DNA from: Desulfovibrio sp.
Lineage (GTDB): Bacteria; Desulfobacterota; Desulfovibrionia; Desulfovibrionales; Desulfovibrionaceae
Length of the DNA stretch: 45,044 nucleotides
Direction of reading: 5' to 3'
Assembly: GCA_028708865.1 (NCBI GenBank)
Contig: JAQVYA010000007.1
Location: 1 to 45,044, forward strand
This document shows positions 1 to 13,100 of the stretch, one piece after another. Each line of letters starts with the position of its first letter. Within the stretch, counting starts at the first letter, position 1. The notes beneath the pieces are model-generated. The model worked only from the letters and a program-made list of their open reading frames with translations, did no database searches and had not been told where the DNA came from. The translations under genes and the position numbers were made by a program.

Positions 1-2
1 AG

Positions 3-608
3 TTGCGTGGCGAACGCGTCGACATCGTGGTCTGGAGTCCGGACATCGTCATGTACGCCCGCAACGCCCTTTCACCGGCCCAGATCACCCGAATTACGGT
101 GGACGAGGACGATGAAGTCCTGGAAGTGGTGGTGCCGGATGATCAGCTCACCCTGGCCATTGGCCGCAAGGGGCAAAACGTCAAGCTGGCGTCCCGACTG
201 CTGGGCTGGAAAATAGACATCTTTACGGAAAGCCGCTACGGCGAACTCAACGCAGCGCGCAAGGGACTGGAGCAGTTGGCCAGCGTTGCGGAAATCAGCG
301 TGGACGCATTCGTGGCTGCGGGCATCGAAACCACGGACGGCCTAGTGCTGGCCACGGACGAGGAACTGCTCGCTGTCAACGGCATGACCGAAGCGCGCAT
401 CGCCGATCTGCGAACGGCCATGAACATGCTCGGCTACAATCCGGCCAATGCACAGACCGGGCCGGACACTGAAGAGACCGAGGAATCCGAAGAGGCGGCG
501 GCTTCTGAGCCGGATGCCGAATCCTTGGACGAGGCGGCATCTTCTGCCGAACAAGAAACGGACCAGGAGGCCGAACAAGGCGATTCCGGGTCCGAACGCG
601 GCGAATAA
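3..608 (+). CDS. nusA: Transcription termination/antitermination factor NusA, C-terminal part (truncated by window edge)
   Basis: KH-type segment 'DDQLTLAIGRKGQNVKLASRLLGWKIDIFTES', then a HhH-like region and a very acidic tail; directly upstream of ylxR-infB as in the canonical nusA-infB operon. Confidence 0.95.
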   Translation: MRGERVDIVVWSPDIVMYARNALSPAQITRITVDEDDEVLEVVVPDDQLTLAIGRKGQNVKLASRLLGWKIDIFTESRYGELNAARKGLEQLASVAEISVDAFVAAGIETTDGLVLATDEELLAVNGMTEARIADLRTAMNMLGYNPANAQTGPDTEETEESEEAAASEPDAESLDEAASSAEQETDQEAEQGDSGSERGE

Positions 609-613
609 GCCCC

Positions 614-849
614 ATGCCGGAGCGCTCCTCCGGCGATGGAGCACATGTGCCTCTGCGCACCTGTGTTATTTGCCGTCGCAAACTGCCCAAGTTCGAACTC
701 CTGCGCCATGTGCGTGCGGAGTCGGGGCAGCCGGTTCATGACCCGGACCAGACACGGCCCGGACGAGGAATTTACGTCTGCACGGACCAAACGTGCAGGA
801 AACGGTTTGAGAAATTCGGTCTGCGGAAGCATCCCAAGGGGGGAAAGCA

Positions 850-871
<22 letters not shown>
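614..871 (+). CDS. ylxR: YlxR/DUF448 family RNA-binding protein
   Basis: '[22 protein letters not shown]...[18 protein letters not shown]' signature; located between nusA and infB. Confidence 0.9.
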
Positions 872-3789
<2,918 letters not shown>

Positions 3790-3934
3790 CATTCCGGCGA
3801 TATCGGGCGGGGATCCTTTAGGTTCCCGCCCGGCTCGGAATTGACGGCGTCCCCGTCCGGCGACCATGCGGCCCGGACGGGCAAAACCGTTTCCGGGGTG
3901 CGCATATCGCGTCCCTGGAAAGGAGACCAGATTT

Positions 3935-4225
3935 ATGATCATCGGCGTGCTCACCCTTGAGTTTTTGCTGCACGGCAACGACTCGCTCAAAGGCAAGCGC
4001 AAGGTGGCTCAAAGTCTGAAGCAAAAGCTCCGCAACAAATTCAACGTGGCGGTTTCCGAAGTGGAAGCCCAGGACGTCCACGGACGCCTTGTCCTGGCCG
4101 TGGTCACCGTGGCCAACGAGACCCGAAAAGTGGAAAGCCGTCTGGCCAAGGCATTGGCCATGATCGAAGCCATCTCCCCTGTGGAACTGGTCCGCTGCGA
4201 AACCGAAGTTTTTTCCGGGGATTGA
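3935..4225 (+). CDS. DUF503 (YlxP-like) protein
   Basis: 'MIIGVLTLEFLLHGNDSLKGKRKVAQSLKQKLRNKFNVAVSEVEAQD' typical of DUF503; 'aaggaga' SD upstream of ATG at 3935; operon position. Confidence 0.88.
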   Translation: MIIGVLTLEFLLHGNDSLKGKRKVAQSLKQKLRNKFNVAVSEVEAQDVHGRLVLAVVTVANETRKVESRLAKALAMIEAISPVELVRCETEVFSGD

Positions 4226-4246
4226 CCCCAAGGAGGCACGGCCGCC

Positions 4247-4591
4247 ATGAAAACAACCTCTTCCCGACGATCCATCCGTCTGGCCGACCAGATTCAACGT
4301 GAAATCGGATCTCTGCTTCTTGAAGATATCCAGGACCCGCGCCTGGAAATGGTCACCATCAGCGGTGTACGCATGAACCGCGATCTGCGCATCGCCGAGG
4401 TTCTCTACACCATGAGCGGCGGTGACGAACGCGAATCCGAGGTACAAGAAGCCCTGGAGCATGCAGCGGGATTCCTTCGCTCCAACCTGGGACGCCGGCT
4501 GAAACTCAAATTTATTCCCGAACTGCGCTTTGCGCGTGATACCTTTCTTGAGGACATGGTCTATGCCCAATCCGGCCAGCAAGATCGCTGA
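4247..4591 (+). CDS. rbfA: 30S ribosome-binding factor RbfA
   Basis: 'RSIRLADQIQREIGSLLLEDIQDPRLEMVTISGVRMNRDLRIAEVLY'; operon position. Confidence 0.95.
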   Translation: MKTTSSRRSIRLADQIQREIGSLLLEDIQDPRLEMVTISGVRMNRDLRIAEVLYTMSGGDERESEVQEALEHAAGFLRSNLGRRLKLKFIPELRFARDTFLEDMVYAQSGQQDR

Positions 4592-5537
4592 CCTCCTCCG
4601 CCAGGAGGACGATTTCCTGGTTTCCGCCCACGTTCATCCCGACGGAGACGCCATCGGCAGCACGGCGGCCCTTGGTTGGATTCTCCACAGCCTCGGCAAA
4701 AAATTTACCCTCTACAACACGTCCGGCTTGCCCCAGTCGTTTGACTGGGTCTCGCTTCCCGCTCCGCTGCACCGTGAGCTTCCCACTCCTCTTCCCGCCT
4801 GGAGCGTGGTGGTGGACTGCGGAGCCCAAAACCGTGTGGGGACGGCCCTGGACGCGGCCTTGGTTCCCGAACGCACGGTCAACATCGACCACCACATCAG
4901 TAATCCCGGCTTTGGCGCCCTCAACTGGGTGGACATCGACTACCCCGCCGTCGGGGCCATGATAGCGGAAGTGGCCCGGGAACTGGGGCTAGCTCTGACC
5001 GGGCCGTTGGGCGAAGCGATTTATCTTGCCGTGGCCACGGACACGGGATTCTTCACCTACGGCAGCACCAAGCCCAAAACCTTGGAACTGGCGGCCGAGC
5101 TCTACCGCAACGGGATCAAGCCCGGGGAGATCAACCCCCGGATCATCAATCAATGGACCCCGCAACGCCTTGAACTCCTGGCCGAAGTCCTTTCCACGCT
5201 GGAGCTTCACCTCAACGGGGAAATGGGGCTGGTGGTGGCGGACCTGGAAACCCAGCGGCGTACCGGCACAAATACCGAAGATTGCGACGGTATGGTGAAT
5301 TTCGTGCGTCAGCTCCGCGGCGTGCGCGTTTCTGCCATTCTGCGCGAGGATGAGCCCGAATACTGGAAGTTCAGCCTACGCTCCAACGGGGATGACGACA
5401 TCCAGGGTGTGGCCGCCCTGCTGGGCGGAGGAGGCCACAAAAACGCGGCCGGAGGGAACCTGCGGGGTCCGCTGGACTCCGTGACCCAGACCCTGGTACA
5501 GTGCGTGGGACAAGTTCTGGAGCAGATGAGGAAGTAA
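4563..5537 (+). CDS. nrnA: DHH/DHHA1 phosphoesterase, NrnA-like (nanoRNase/pAp phosphatase)
   Basis: 'SAHVHPDGDAIGSTAAL', 'VVDCGAQNRVG', 'NIDHHISN', C-terminal 'GGGGHKNAAGG'; overlaps 3' end of rbfA. Confidence 0.9.
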   Translation: MPNPASKIADLLRQEDDFLVSAHVHPDGDAIGSTAALGWILHSLGKKFTLYNTSGLPQSFDWVSLPAPLHRELPTPLPAWSVVVDCGAQNRVGTALDAALVPERTVNIDHHISNPGFGALNWVDIDYPAVGAMIAEVARELGLALTGPLGEAIYLAVATDTGFFTYGSTKPKTLELAAELYRNGIKPGEINPRIINQWTPQRLELLAEVLSTLELHLNGEMGLVVADLETQRRTGTNTEDCDGMVNFVRQLRGVRVSAILREDEPEYWKFSLRSNGDDDIQGVAALLGGGGHKNAAGGNLRGPLDSVTQTLVQCVGQVLEQMRK

Positions 5538-6469
5538 TGGGAAGAAAACCCAAACGCGATCCACGCCAACGCGACGGCGTGCTGGTGCTGCACAAACCTT
5601 CCGGCCCCACTTCCGCAGGCTGCCTCACGGACATCAAACGCCAGCTTGGCCAGAGCAAAATCGGCCACGCTGGAACCCTGGACCCGCTGGCTGAAGGGGT
5701 ACTCCTCGTGCTCCTGGGGCAGGGAACCAAACTGGCTCCCTACCTGAGCGAAGATTCAAAAACCTATTCCGGTGAATTTCGTCTGGGGATAACTACGGAC
5801 ACCTTTGATATTCAAGGGAAAATACTTGAAGAAAAACAGGTGGACCTGACACCGGAACAAGTCCGCGAGGCGGTGGCCGCCTGGCAGGACTTGACAGAAC
5901 AGGATGTTCCCGCCTATTCGGCGGCTAAACATAACGGCAAGCCGCTTTATTCGCTCGCACGTGCGGGCGCCGAGGTCCCGGTTAAAACAAAACCCGTGAC
6001 CATCCATGCGGCTGAAATGCTGGACGTCGCCCTGCCCGTGGCGAAGTTCCGCGTCCGGTGCTCTACCGGCACCTATGTACGATCCCTGGTCCACAGCTTG
6101 GGGAAACGACTTGGATGCGGAGCCACGCTCACGGCCCTGTTGCGAGAGGAAAGTCGCCCCTTCGGGTTGCACCAGGCCCATCGCCTGGACGACGTTCTGA
6201 ACGACCCCGAGCGCTTTGCGGAAAAGGTCATTCCCATGGCCGAAGCGCTCCCTCACTGGCCCCGTCACCAGCTGACCGAAGCCTTGACAGCTCTGGTCAA
6301 AAACGGTGCCTGGCTCCCCGTGGCCGAAACTCCGGACCAGCTTGCAGTCGAAACTGCCGGAGATAAAGCCCTGCTGCTCGACAGTGAAGGCGGACCGCTG
6401 GCACTGGTGGAAGCCAAAGTTCAGAACGGCCAACTCAAATGGGCCATCCTCCGCGGACTCTGGGCCTGA
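5537..6469 (+). CDS. truB: tRNA pseudouridine(55) synthase TruB
   Basis: '[42 protein letters not shown]'; ATG overlaps the nrnA stop by one base. Confidence 0.96.
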   Translation: MGRKPKRDPRQRDGVLVLHKPSGPTSAGCLTDIKRQLGQSKIGHAGTLDPLAEGVLLVLLGQGTKLAPYLSEDSKTYSGEFRLGITTDTFDIQGKILEEKQVDLTPEQVREAVAAWQDLTEQDVPAYSAAKHNGKPLYSLARAGAEVPVKTKPVTIHAAEMLDVALPVAKFRVRCSTGTYVRSLVHSLGKRLGCGATLTALLREESRPFGLHQAHRLDDVLNDPERFAEKVIPMAEALPHWPRHQLTEALTALVKNGAWLPVAETPDQLAVETAGDKALLLDSEGGPLALVEAKVQNGQLKWAILRGLWA

Positions 6470-6519
6470 TCGCCCTGGCACGCGACGGAAGCATCACCAT
6501 CAAACAGGAGGTAATTGCT

Positions 6520-6789
6520 GTGGTATTGGATACTCAAGGTAAAAACAAGATCATTGAAGAGTACAAGCGTCACGAGGGAGACACCGGTTCTCCCGAGGTG
6601 CAGGTAGCCCTGCTCACCGAGCGGATCAACTACCTCACCGAGCACTTCAAGGTCCACAAGAAGGACTTTCACTCCCGCACGGGCCTGCTCAAGCTCGTTG
6701 GTCAGCGCCGTAAGCTGCTGAAGTACCTTGCACACAAGGACATTCAGCGCTACCGTGATCTGATTCAGCGCCTGGGCCTGCGCAAGTAG
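6520..6789 (+). CDS. rpsO: 30S ribosomal protein S15
   Basis: '[53 protein letters not shown]'; GTG start at 6520 after 'aggagg'. Confidence 0.97.
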   Translation: MVLDTQGKNKIIEEYKRHEGDTGSPEVQVALLTERINYLTEHFKVHKKDFHSRTGLLKLVGQRRKLLKYLAHKDIQRYRDLIQRLGLRK

Positions 6790-6805
6790 AAAGCGAGCCG
6801 CCAAC

Positions 6806-6834
6806 GGGGGAGGGAACACCGTGTTCCCTCCCCC
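6806..6834 (+). other. Perfect 13-bp hairpin in rpsO-pnp intergenic region
   Basis: GGGGGAGGGAACA-CCG-TGTTCCCTCCCCC; no U-tract follows (gacaacatc). Confidence 0.75.
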
Positions 6835-6971
6835 GACAACATCATGCTTCCTGATCCGGGAGGGCCTTTAGTTGGCTGCGGAAAGCGTTCCTGCACGATG
6901 CAGGAGTTCTTCCCCAAGCCGGCTAACGCTCCCGGACCAGACAGGCAACACTGCCAACCCGAGGAGGAGCT

Positions 6972-9209
6972 ATGCTCAAACCTTTTGACAAAACCAGTCT
7001 GACCGCCAAGGTGGGCAACATCGAGATCACCTTGGAATCGGGTCGGCTGGCCAACCAGGCCAGCGGAGCCGTCACCATCCAGTCGGGCAATACCGTGGTG
7101 CTGGTCACTGCCGTAAACCAGCCCCTGGCCGAAGACCGCGGTTTTTTCCCCCTGACCTGCAACTACCAGGAAATGCTTTACGCGGCTGGCCGCGTGCCAG
7201 GTAACTACTTCCGTCGCGAAGTGGGTCGCCCTTCCGAGCGTGAGACCCTGGTCTCCCGACTCATTGACCGTCCCATCCGTCCGCTCTTCAAAAAAGGCTT
7301 CCGCGACGAGGTGCAGGTCATTGCCACTGTGCTTTCCGCTGGGAAAAACACCAATCCGGACGTACTGGCCCTGACCGGTGCCTCCGCGGCCCTGCACATC
7401 TCTCCCATGCCGTTCCTCGGCCCCATCGTGGGTGCCCGGGTCGGCTACGTGAACAAGGAATTCGTGCTCTACCCCACCTATCAGGGCATGGAAGAGAACA
7501 ACGACCTGAACCTGATCTTCGCCGCCACCCGCGACGCCGTCGTCATGGTGGAAGGCGGTGCCAACTTCCTGTCCGAGTCCATCATTGCGGACGCTCTGGA
7601 ATGGGGCCACGAGCAGGTCAAGCCGCTGTTCGACCTCCAGGACGCTCTGCGCGAACAGGTGGGCAAGCCCAAGCAGGAAGTGACCGAGCCCGTAGAAGAC
7701 GAGGAACTGACTTCTTTTGTGGAAGAACTGGTCTCCGACGAATTCAAGGCGGCTCTGACCACTCCGGAAAAAATGGCACGCAAGGCGGCCAAGGAGCAAG
7801 TCAAGGACAAGGTCAAGGAAGCGGCCACGGAAAAGTGGGCCGACGATCAGGACAAGCTCAAAGGCGTGGGCGATGCCCTGGCCAAGCTTGAAAAGCAGAT
7901 CGTACGCCGCCGCATTGTCGAGGAAGGCAAACGCATTGACGGCCGCGACCTGACCACGGTGCGTCCCCTTTCCATTGAAGTGGGTCTGCTGCCCATGACC
8001 CACGGCTCCGCCCTGTTCCGCCGCGGCGAAACCAGCGCCTGCTGCGTGGCCACGTTGGGCTCCTCGCGCGACGAACAGCGCATTGAGACCCTGACCGGGG
8101 AAATCAACAAAGACTTCATGCTGCATTACAACTTCCCCCCGTATTGCGTGGGTGAGGCACGTATGCTCCGCGGTCCGAGCCGCCGGGAAATCGGGCACGG
8201 CGCCCTGGCCGAACGCGCCATCTCTCCGGTGCTGCCCGGCGAAGAATTCCCGTTCACGGTGCGCGTGGTTTCCGAAATCATGGAATCCAACGGCTCCTCC
8301 TCCATGGCTTCGGTCTGCGGCGCCACCATGGCCCTGATGGATGCCGGCGTGCCCATCAGCGCCCCGGTGGCAGGCATTGCCATGGGCCTGTGCAAGGAAG
8401 GCGATGAATATTACGTGCTCACGGACATCCTCGGTGACGAGGACGCCCTGGGCGACATGGACTTCAAATGCGCGGGCACGGCCGACGGCGTAACCGCCAT
8501 TCAGATGGACATCAAGATCACGGGCATTCCCTCCGACGTATTGCGCCGCGCCCTGAAACAGGCTCGCGAAGCGCGTCTGCACATTCTGGAGCACATGCAG
8601 GAGTGCCTGGGAAAACCCCGCGAAGAGCTCTCTGCCTATGCACCGCAAATGGCCGAACTGATGATCAATCCGGACAAGATCCGTTCCGTGATCGGACCTG
8701 GCGGCAAGAACATCAAGGCCATCACCGCGGAGACCCAGGCCGACATCGACATTGAGGATTCCGGCAAGGTGCTGATCTTCGCCCCCAACCAGGCCTCCCT
8801 GGAAAAAGCCCGCGAAATGGTCCAGTACTATGACCAGACCCCGGTGCCGGGCCGCAACTACGTCGGTACGGTACGCAAGATTCTGGAAGTGGGCGCGCTC
8901 GTGGAGATCCTCCCCGGCGTGGAGGGTATGCTGCATGTCTCCCAGATCGATGTGGAGCGTGTGGAAAGCGTATCCGACTTCTTCCAGATCGGCCAGGAAG
9001 TGACCGTCAAGGTCATTGAGCTGGAAGCGGGCGGCCGCATTCGCCTGTCCCGCAAGGCTTGGCTCATGGAGCAGGCCGGCCAGGAAGTGAACCTGGAAGA
9101 CTTCAAGCGCCCCAGCGGCGGCGGACGTGGTGACCGGCGCGGCGGCGGACGCGACAGTCGCGGAGGCCGAGACAACCGCGGCGGACGCGATAACCGCGGT
9201 CGCCGTTAG
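6972..9209 (+). CDS. pnp: Polyribonucleotide nucleotidyltransferase (PNPase)
   Basis: RNase PH domains, KH ('IRSVIGPGGKNIKAITAETQADIDIED') and S1 domain; RGG-rich C-terminal tail. Confidence 0.98.
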   Translation: MLKPFDKTSLTAKVGNIEITLESGRLANQASGAVTIQSGNTVVLVTAVNQPLAEDRGFFPLTCNYQEMLYAAGRVPGNYFRREVGRPSERETLVSRLIDRPIRPLFKKGFRDEVQVIATVLSAGKNTNPDVLALTGASAALHISPMPFLGPIVGARVGYVNKEFVLYPTYQGMEENNDLNLIFAATRDAVVMVEGGANFLSESIIADALEWGHEQVKPLFDLQDALREQVGKPKQEVTEPVEDEELTSFVEELVSDEFKAALTTPEKMARKAAKEQVKDKVKEAATEKWADDQDKLKGVGDALAKLEKQIVRRRIVEEGKRIDGRDLTTVRPLSIEVGLLPMTHGSALFRRGETSACCVATLGSSRDEQRIETLTGEINKDFMLHYNFPPYCVGEARMLRGPSRREIGHGALAERAISPVLPGEEFPFTVRVVSEIMESNGSSSMASVCGATMALMDAGVPISAPVAGIAMGLCKEGDEYYVLTDILGDEDALGDMDFKCAGTADGVTAIQMDIKITGIPSDVLRRALKQAREARLHILEHMQECLGKPREELSAYAPQMAELMINPDKIRSVIGPGGKNIKAITAETQADIDIEDSGKVLIFAPNQASLEKAREMVQYYDQTPVPGRNYVGTVRKILEVGALVEILPGVEGMLHVSQIDVERVESVSDFFQIGQEVTVKVIELEAGGRIRLSRKAWLMEQAGQEVNLEDFKRPSGGGRGDRRGGGRDSRGGRDNRGGRDNRGRR

Positions 9210-9232
9210 TCGCGGACGGAACAAAACACCAA

Positions 9233-9264
9233 AAGGGACGGTCTCAAGAGACCGTCCCTTTTTT
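9233..9264. terminator. Intrinsic terminator, probably bidirectional, between convergent pnp and MEMO1-family gene
   Basis: AAGGGACGGTCTC-AA-GAGACCGTCCCTT followed by TTTT, preceded by AA on the other side. Confidence 0.9.
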
Positions 9265-9288
9265 ATCGCACGCGAGATTCAAGCCGCT

Positions 9289-10104
9289 TTATTCCACGAG
9301 AATACCGGCATACCCCACCACCTGTTCCAAGTCCCCGGTCACATCCGCCGAGGTGGCGTAGCAGGTCAAACGACCGGAAGAAGCCCCCATGGCCACGGCC
9401 GCAGACAATGCCAGAGTCATGGGCAGCACGCCGCACATGGTGATGCGCTCCTGGCGCACGGTTTGATACAGCAGGCCCGGTTCAAGCGTGAGCACAGCGT
9501 CAACAGCCTTGTGATCGAGTTCATGGGCCCGTTTCTGGGATACGTAATGGCTCATGTCCGAACTCACGATCATGGACACAGGCTCATCCCAGGAGGAGAG
9601 CAGTTTCCCCAGGGCCAACCCCGCAGCCACAAGGGTTTCCGGAGACGGTTCGGAAACAGCCACAGGAACGATGCGTGTCGCCGGGTTCAGATGCCGCAAA
9701 AACGGCAAGACCACTTCCAGGGAGTGTTCCCGCTTATGGGCCAACGGATCAAAGGTACAGCCCGGAACATGCTCCAGCAAGGCGCGGCCCAACTCCTCGT
9801 TCACGGGCACCGCTGCTCCAGGTATTTCCCAGGTCCCTTCACTCCAGACCGCAATACGCTCGCCCAATCCTGTATGATTCGGCCCCAGCAAGACCAGGGT
9901 CCTGGGCAGGACCGCCTGCCTCAGGGTGCGCCCGCAGACCTCGCCGGAGAACATATACCCCGCATGAGGCACCATGGCCAGGAGAGTCCGGCCAGCGCCG
10001 GGCTGCGCCGCTGTCGTCTTGGAAAGAAAATTCTGTACTTCCGCGTCCAGCAGCGCGGGATCACCGGGGTAGAACTGCCCGGCCACCACAGGCTTACGGT
10101 TCAT
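9289..10104 (-). CDS. AmmeMemoRadiSam system protein B / MEMO1 family protein
   Basis: 'MNRKPVVAGQFYPGDPALLDAEVQNFL', 'MVPHAGYMFSGEVCGRTL', 'LLGPNHTGLG', 'SSDMSHYV'. Confidence 0.9.
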   Translation of the reverse strand: MNRKPVVAGQFYPGDPALLDAEVQNFLSKTTAAQPGAGRTLLAMVPHAGYMFSGEVCGRTLRQAVLPRTLVLLGPNHTGLGERIAVWSEGTWEIPGAAVPVNEELGRALLEHVPGCTFDPLAHKREHSLEVVLPFLRHLNPATRIVPVAVSEPSPETLVAAGLALGKLLSSWDEPVSMIVSSDMSHYVSQKRAHELDHKAVDAVLTLEPGLLYQTVRQERITMCGVLPMTLALSAAVAMGASSGRLTCYATSADVTGDLEQVVGYAGILVE

Positions 10105-10174
10105 GGAGTCCCCCTTCAGGCAATCGCCTATTTTGAAACAATACTACACCCCGTCCGCGTCCGGTCAACCCACC

Positions 10175-13100
10175 CTAATTGGGAATGGGGGCATATTCGG
10201 ATGCTTGGCGTTGGATCTGCTCGGTTTCTATGGCTGTGGCCGCCAACCTACCATAAAGACTTTCGGGCCGCTCGTCGCGCAGCTGCTCCATGGTCTGTCG
10301 CCACTCTTCCGGAAAACCGGACCTGCGGTACAACTCCGCCAACTTATAGCGATGAGCCGCCCACTCCGGATCGTCTTCGGCCAAGTATTTGTCGTATTCC
10401 AGTGCCCATTTCAACGCCTGTCGATATCGACCGGAGCGTTCCGTGGCATGAATGGACATGAGCATGCAATCCTTGATTTTCTCAGGATCCCCATCCGACG
10501 AGAGCAGCAGGGAAAGCGCCTCCTGAGCATAAACGAACACCCGCCGCAAATCGTCATGCTTCATGGCTTCCTTGGCCATAAAGTAAAGGGAATCGGCCCG
10601 GATGAACGGTTCTACATCTTCGTCCGCCCCCAATTGGGCCCAAAGCCGGGCGCTTTTACGATGTTCGCCGAGGTTTTCCAGGGCCACGGCATTGGCGTGC
10701 ATGAGCAGCCGCCGCGCTCGGGGAGTGATGTCCCAATTCTCTTCCACCAAATTGGAAAGATCGTTGATGCGGTTCCAGGCCCGCTGCTCAAGGAAAACAT
10801 CCGCAGCCACGGCCAACGCCATTTCCGAATATTCCGGCACCTGCTTTTCGCCCAGGAAGGGCTTCACCAGGGCCAGAGCCTTATCGTACTGGTCCAGTGC
10901 GGCATAGGCCCGCGCCACTCCGATACGCGTCGCATTGCTCTCCTCGCCCTGGGATTCGGCGATGAACGGATACCGCTCCCAATAGTCCACCACATCCTGA
11001 TAACGCTTTTGTTCCAGCAGTTGCGGAACGGCCAGGGCAAAGGCCCGGTTGCCCAGTTCTCGGGCTCGACCCGTCAATTCGCTGCGGGGATATTCATCCA
11101 GGAGACGCTGGGCCGCGGCCAGGGCTTCGGGATATTCTTTTTGAAAAAAGTGCCACATACCGAGCTTCAGCAAGGCTAAAGGAGCCAAAGGGCTGTCCGG
11201 ATGCTCGTTTACGATTTCCGTATAGACCTGTTTGGGACGCAGCGTAAACGGCCGGTCAAACACGGAGACCATTTCCAACATGGTGGGTTCGTCATAGATG
11301 CCCTCTTCGGCCAGACGCATCTTGGCTATCAGACCGCCGTCCAGATTCGGGTACTGTTCAGCAGTGCGTTCATAAATCGTCCGTGCTGCGCGAAGCTGGT
11401 CCTTGCGCAGCAGCACATCCCCGATTCGGGCCAGCACGATATCCGCCTCGTCGGCCTTGGGGTTGATGTTGAAATACGTCCAATAATGTTCCTTGGCCGG
11501 GTCCAGCTTATCGAGATGAAACTCCACATCGCCTGCCAGCTTGAGGAACTCGGGGTTGGATTCAAAAACCTGGGGCCAGCGTTTGTCGATATAATCGACG
11601 ATCTGATAGGCCTGTTCATACAATCCCAGATTCTTCAGAGACTCGGCAAGCCGGAACGCCGCCTCCCGGGCCAGCCGCTCCTGTTCCGGGTATTGTTCAA
11701 TAAACCCTTGAAAACGGTCCGCTGCCTCTTGCCAATTACCCTGGCGATAATGATATTCCCCCCAATAATACTCGATGGCGGCCACATTCTCATTGTCAGG
11801 ATACTGAGACATGAGCAACTCAAAATATGCCCGGGCCTCGGGCAGGTTGCCGACACGCAGGTTCACCAACCCAAGGTTCAAAAGGGCCTGAGGAATATTC
11901 GGGGAACGTGTGTCGGCGTTCATGGCCTCTTTGTACAAGCTCGTGATTTCCTCAAAATGAGCGGCGGGATTGTCCCGATACAAGGCCATGAGCACACCGC
12001 CCAGACTGTACATGGCTTCTAAACGAAGTTCCGGCGTGATCTCAGGGGCGGCAAGAATACTTTGCAGTTCGTCCCGGGCTTCGGCCAACTTGCCGCTGGC
12101 CACATGCGACTGGGCTTTCAGCAATTGCAGCTGGAGTTCCGCAACACGCTGGGCCTGCTCCGGCGACAAGGCCCTTTGCTTCGCGTCCGCCGCGGCCTGC
12201 GCATTCTCCGATTCAATGGCGTCAATGGACTGCTGCACCGCGACATCATCCACAGTCACCCTCTCAGGCCGCTCCTGGGCTGCTGTCTCGGCAGTAACCT
12301 GCTGTGAAACCTCCGGCTCGGGAGCCTGCCCTGTCGGGGCAGCAGGTGCCTTGGTCTCTTGAACCACTTCTTCACCGGTCTGCTGTCCGTCATAGGCGGC
12401 CTGAGCCTCCTGCATGGCTTGCTGGGCTTCGGCGGCCAAAGATGAAACCGGAGCCTTCTGCTCGGGAGGTTCTGTTCCAGCGGCAGCCGGGGGAACCGGG
12501 GAGACGGGAGGGGCTGGAGCATCGGGCTGAAGCGATACATACGGCGCAGTTTGCCGGTGAATAAAACCATCTACAACGGGAGCCAAGACAGGGGCCGGGC
12601 TCGTCGTCTCCGCCCCAGCAGGAACTTCCTGCTCCCGGGAAGTCGGGCGAGTTTCCGTATCAGCGGCCGGAAGAACTTTCTTGGGGGAAACCGGCTGAAC
12701 CATATCCTTGACCGCTTTGTAACGGGCCGTACCCGATTCCAAATCCAAAGTGCCCACATCGCTGGGCTCGATTTGCAATTGATTCTCCAGACCGGAAACA
12801 GGCACCCGCACGGCGTACGGCACGGCAAAAAGAGAATTTCCGTTGGAACGCGGGGCATCCAAAGCCAAGCCATTGGGACCGGACGGTGTGGAAGGCGCTC
12901 CCACCGCGTCTGAACCTGCAATCGGCAATGGACCGTTGGCAGCAGGCTCCGGAGGGGCGGCAGAGGGTTGATCAGCAGCGGGACGGGGCGTGGTGGCGGC
13001 AGGCGGCTGCGGCGGGGGGACAGGCTCCGGCTGCGGCGTCGTCGGGATGTCCTCAGTTGCCGGATCGGTCCAGCGCGCTCCGATGGGATCACGAAAAAAT

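Noticed and set aside
3866-3934. N-terminal extension of the DUF503 ORF
   Set aside because: Extension has no DUF503 similarity and overlaps the hairpin spacer; ATG 3935 has an SD and starts the family-typical sequence.
6765-9224. 819-aa minus-strand ORF opposite pnp
   Set aside because: Antisense to an unambiguous PNPase gene; low-complexity His/Gly/Val-rich translation typical of GC-rich mirror frames.
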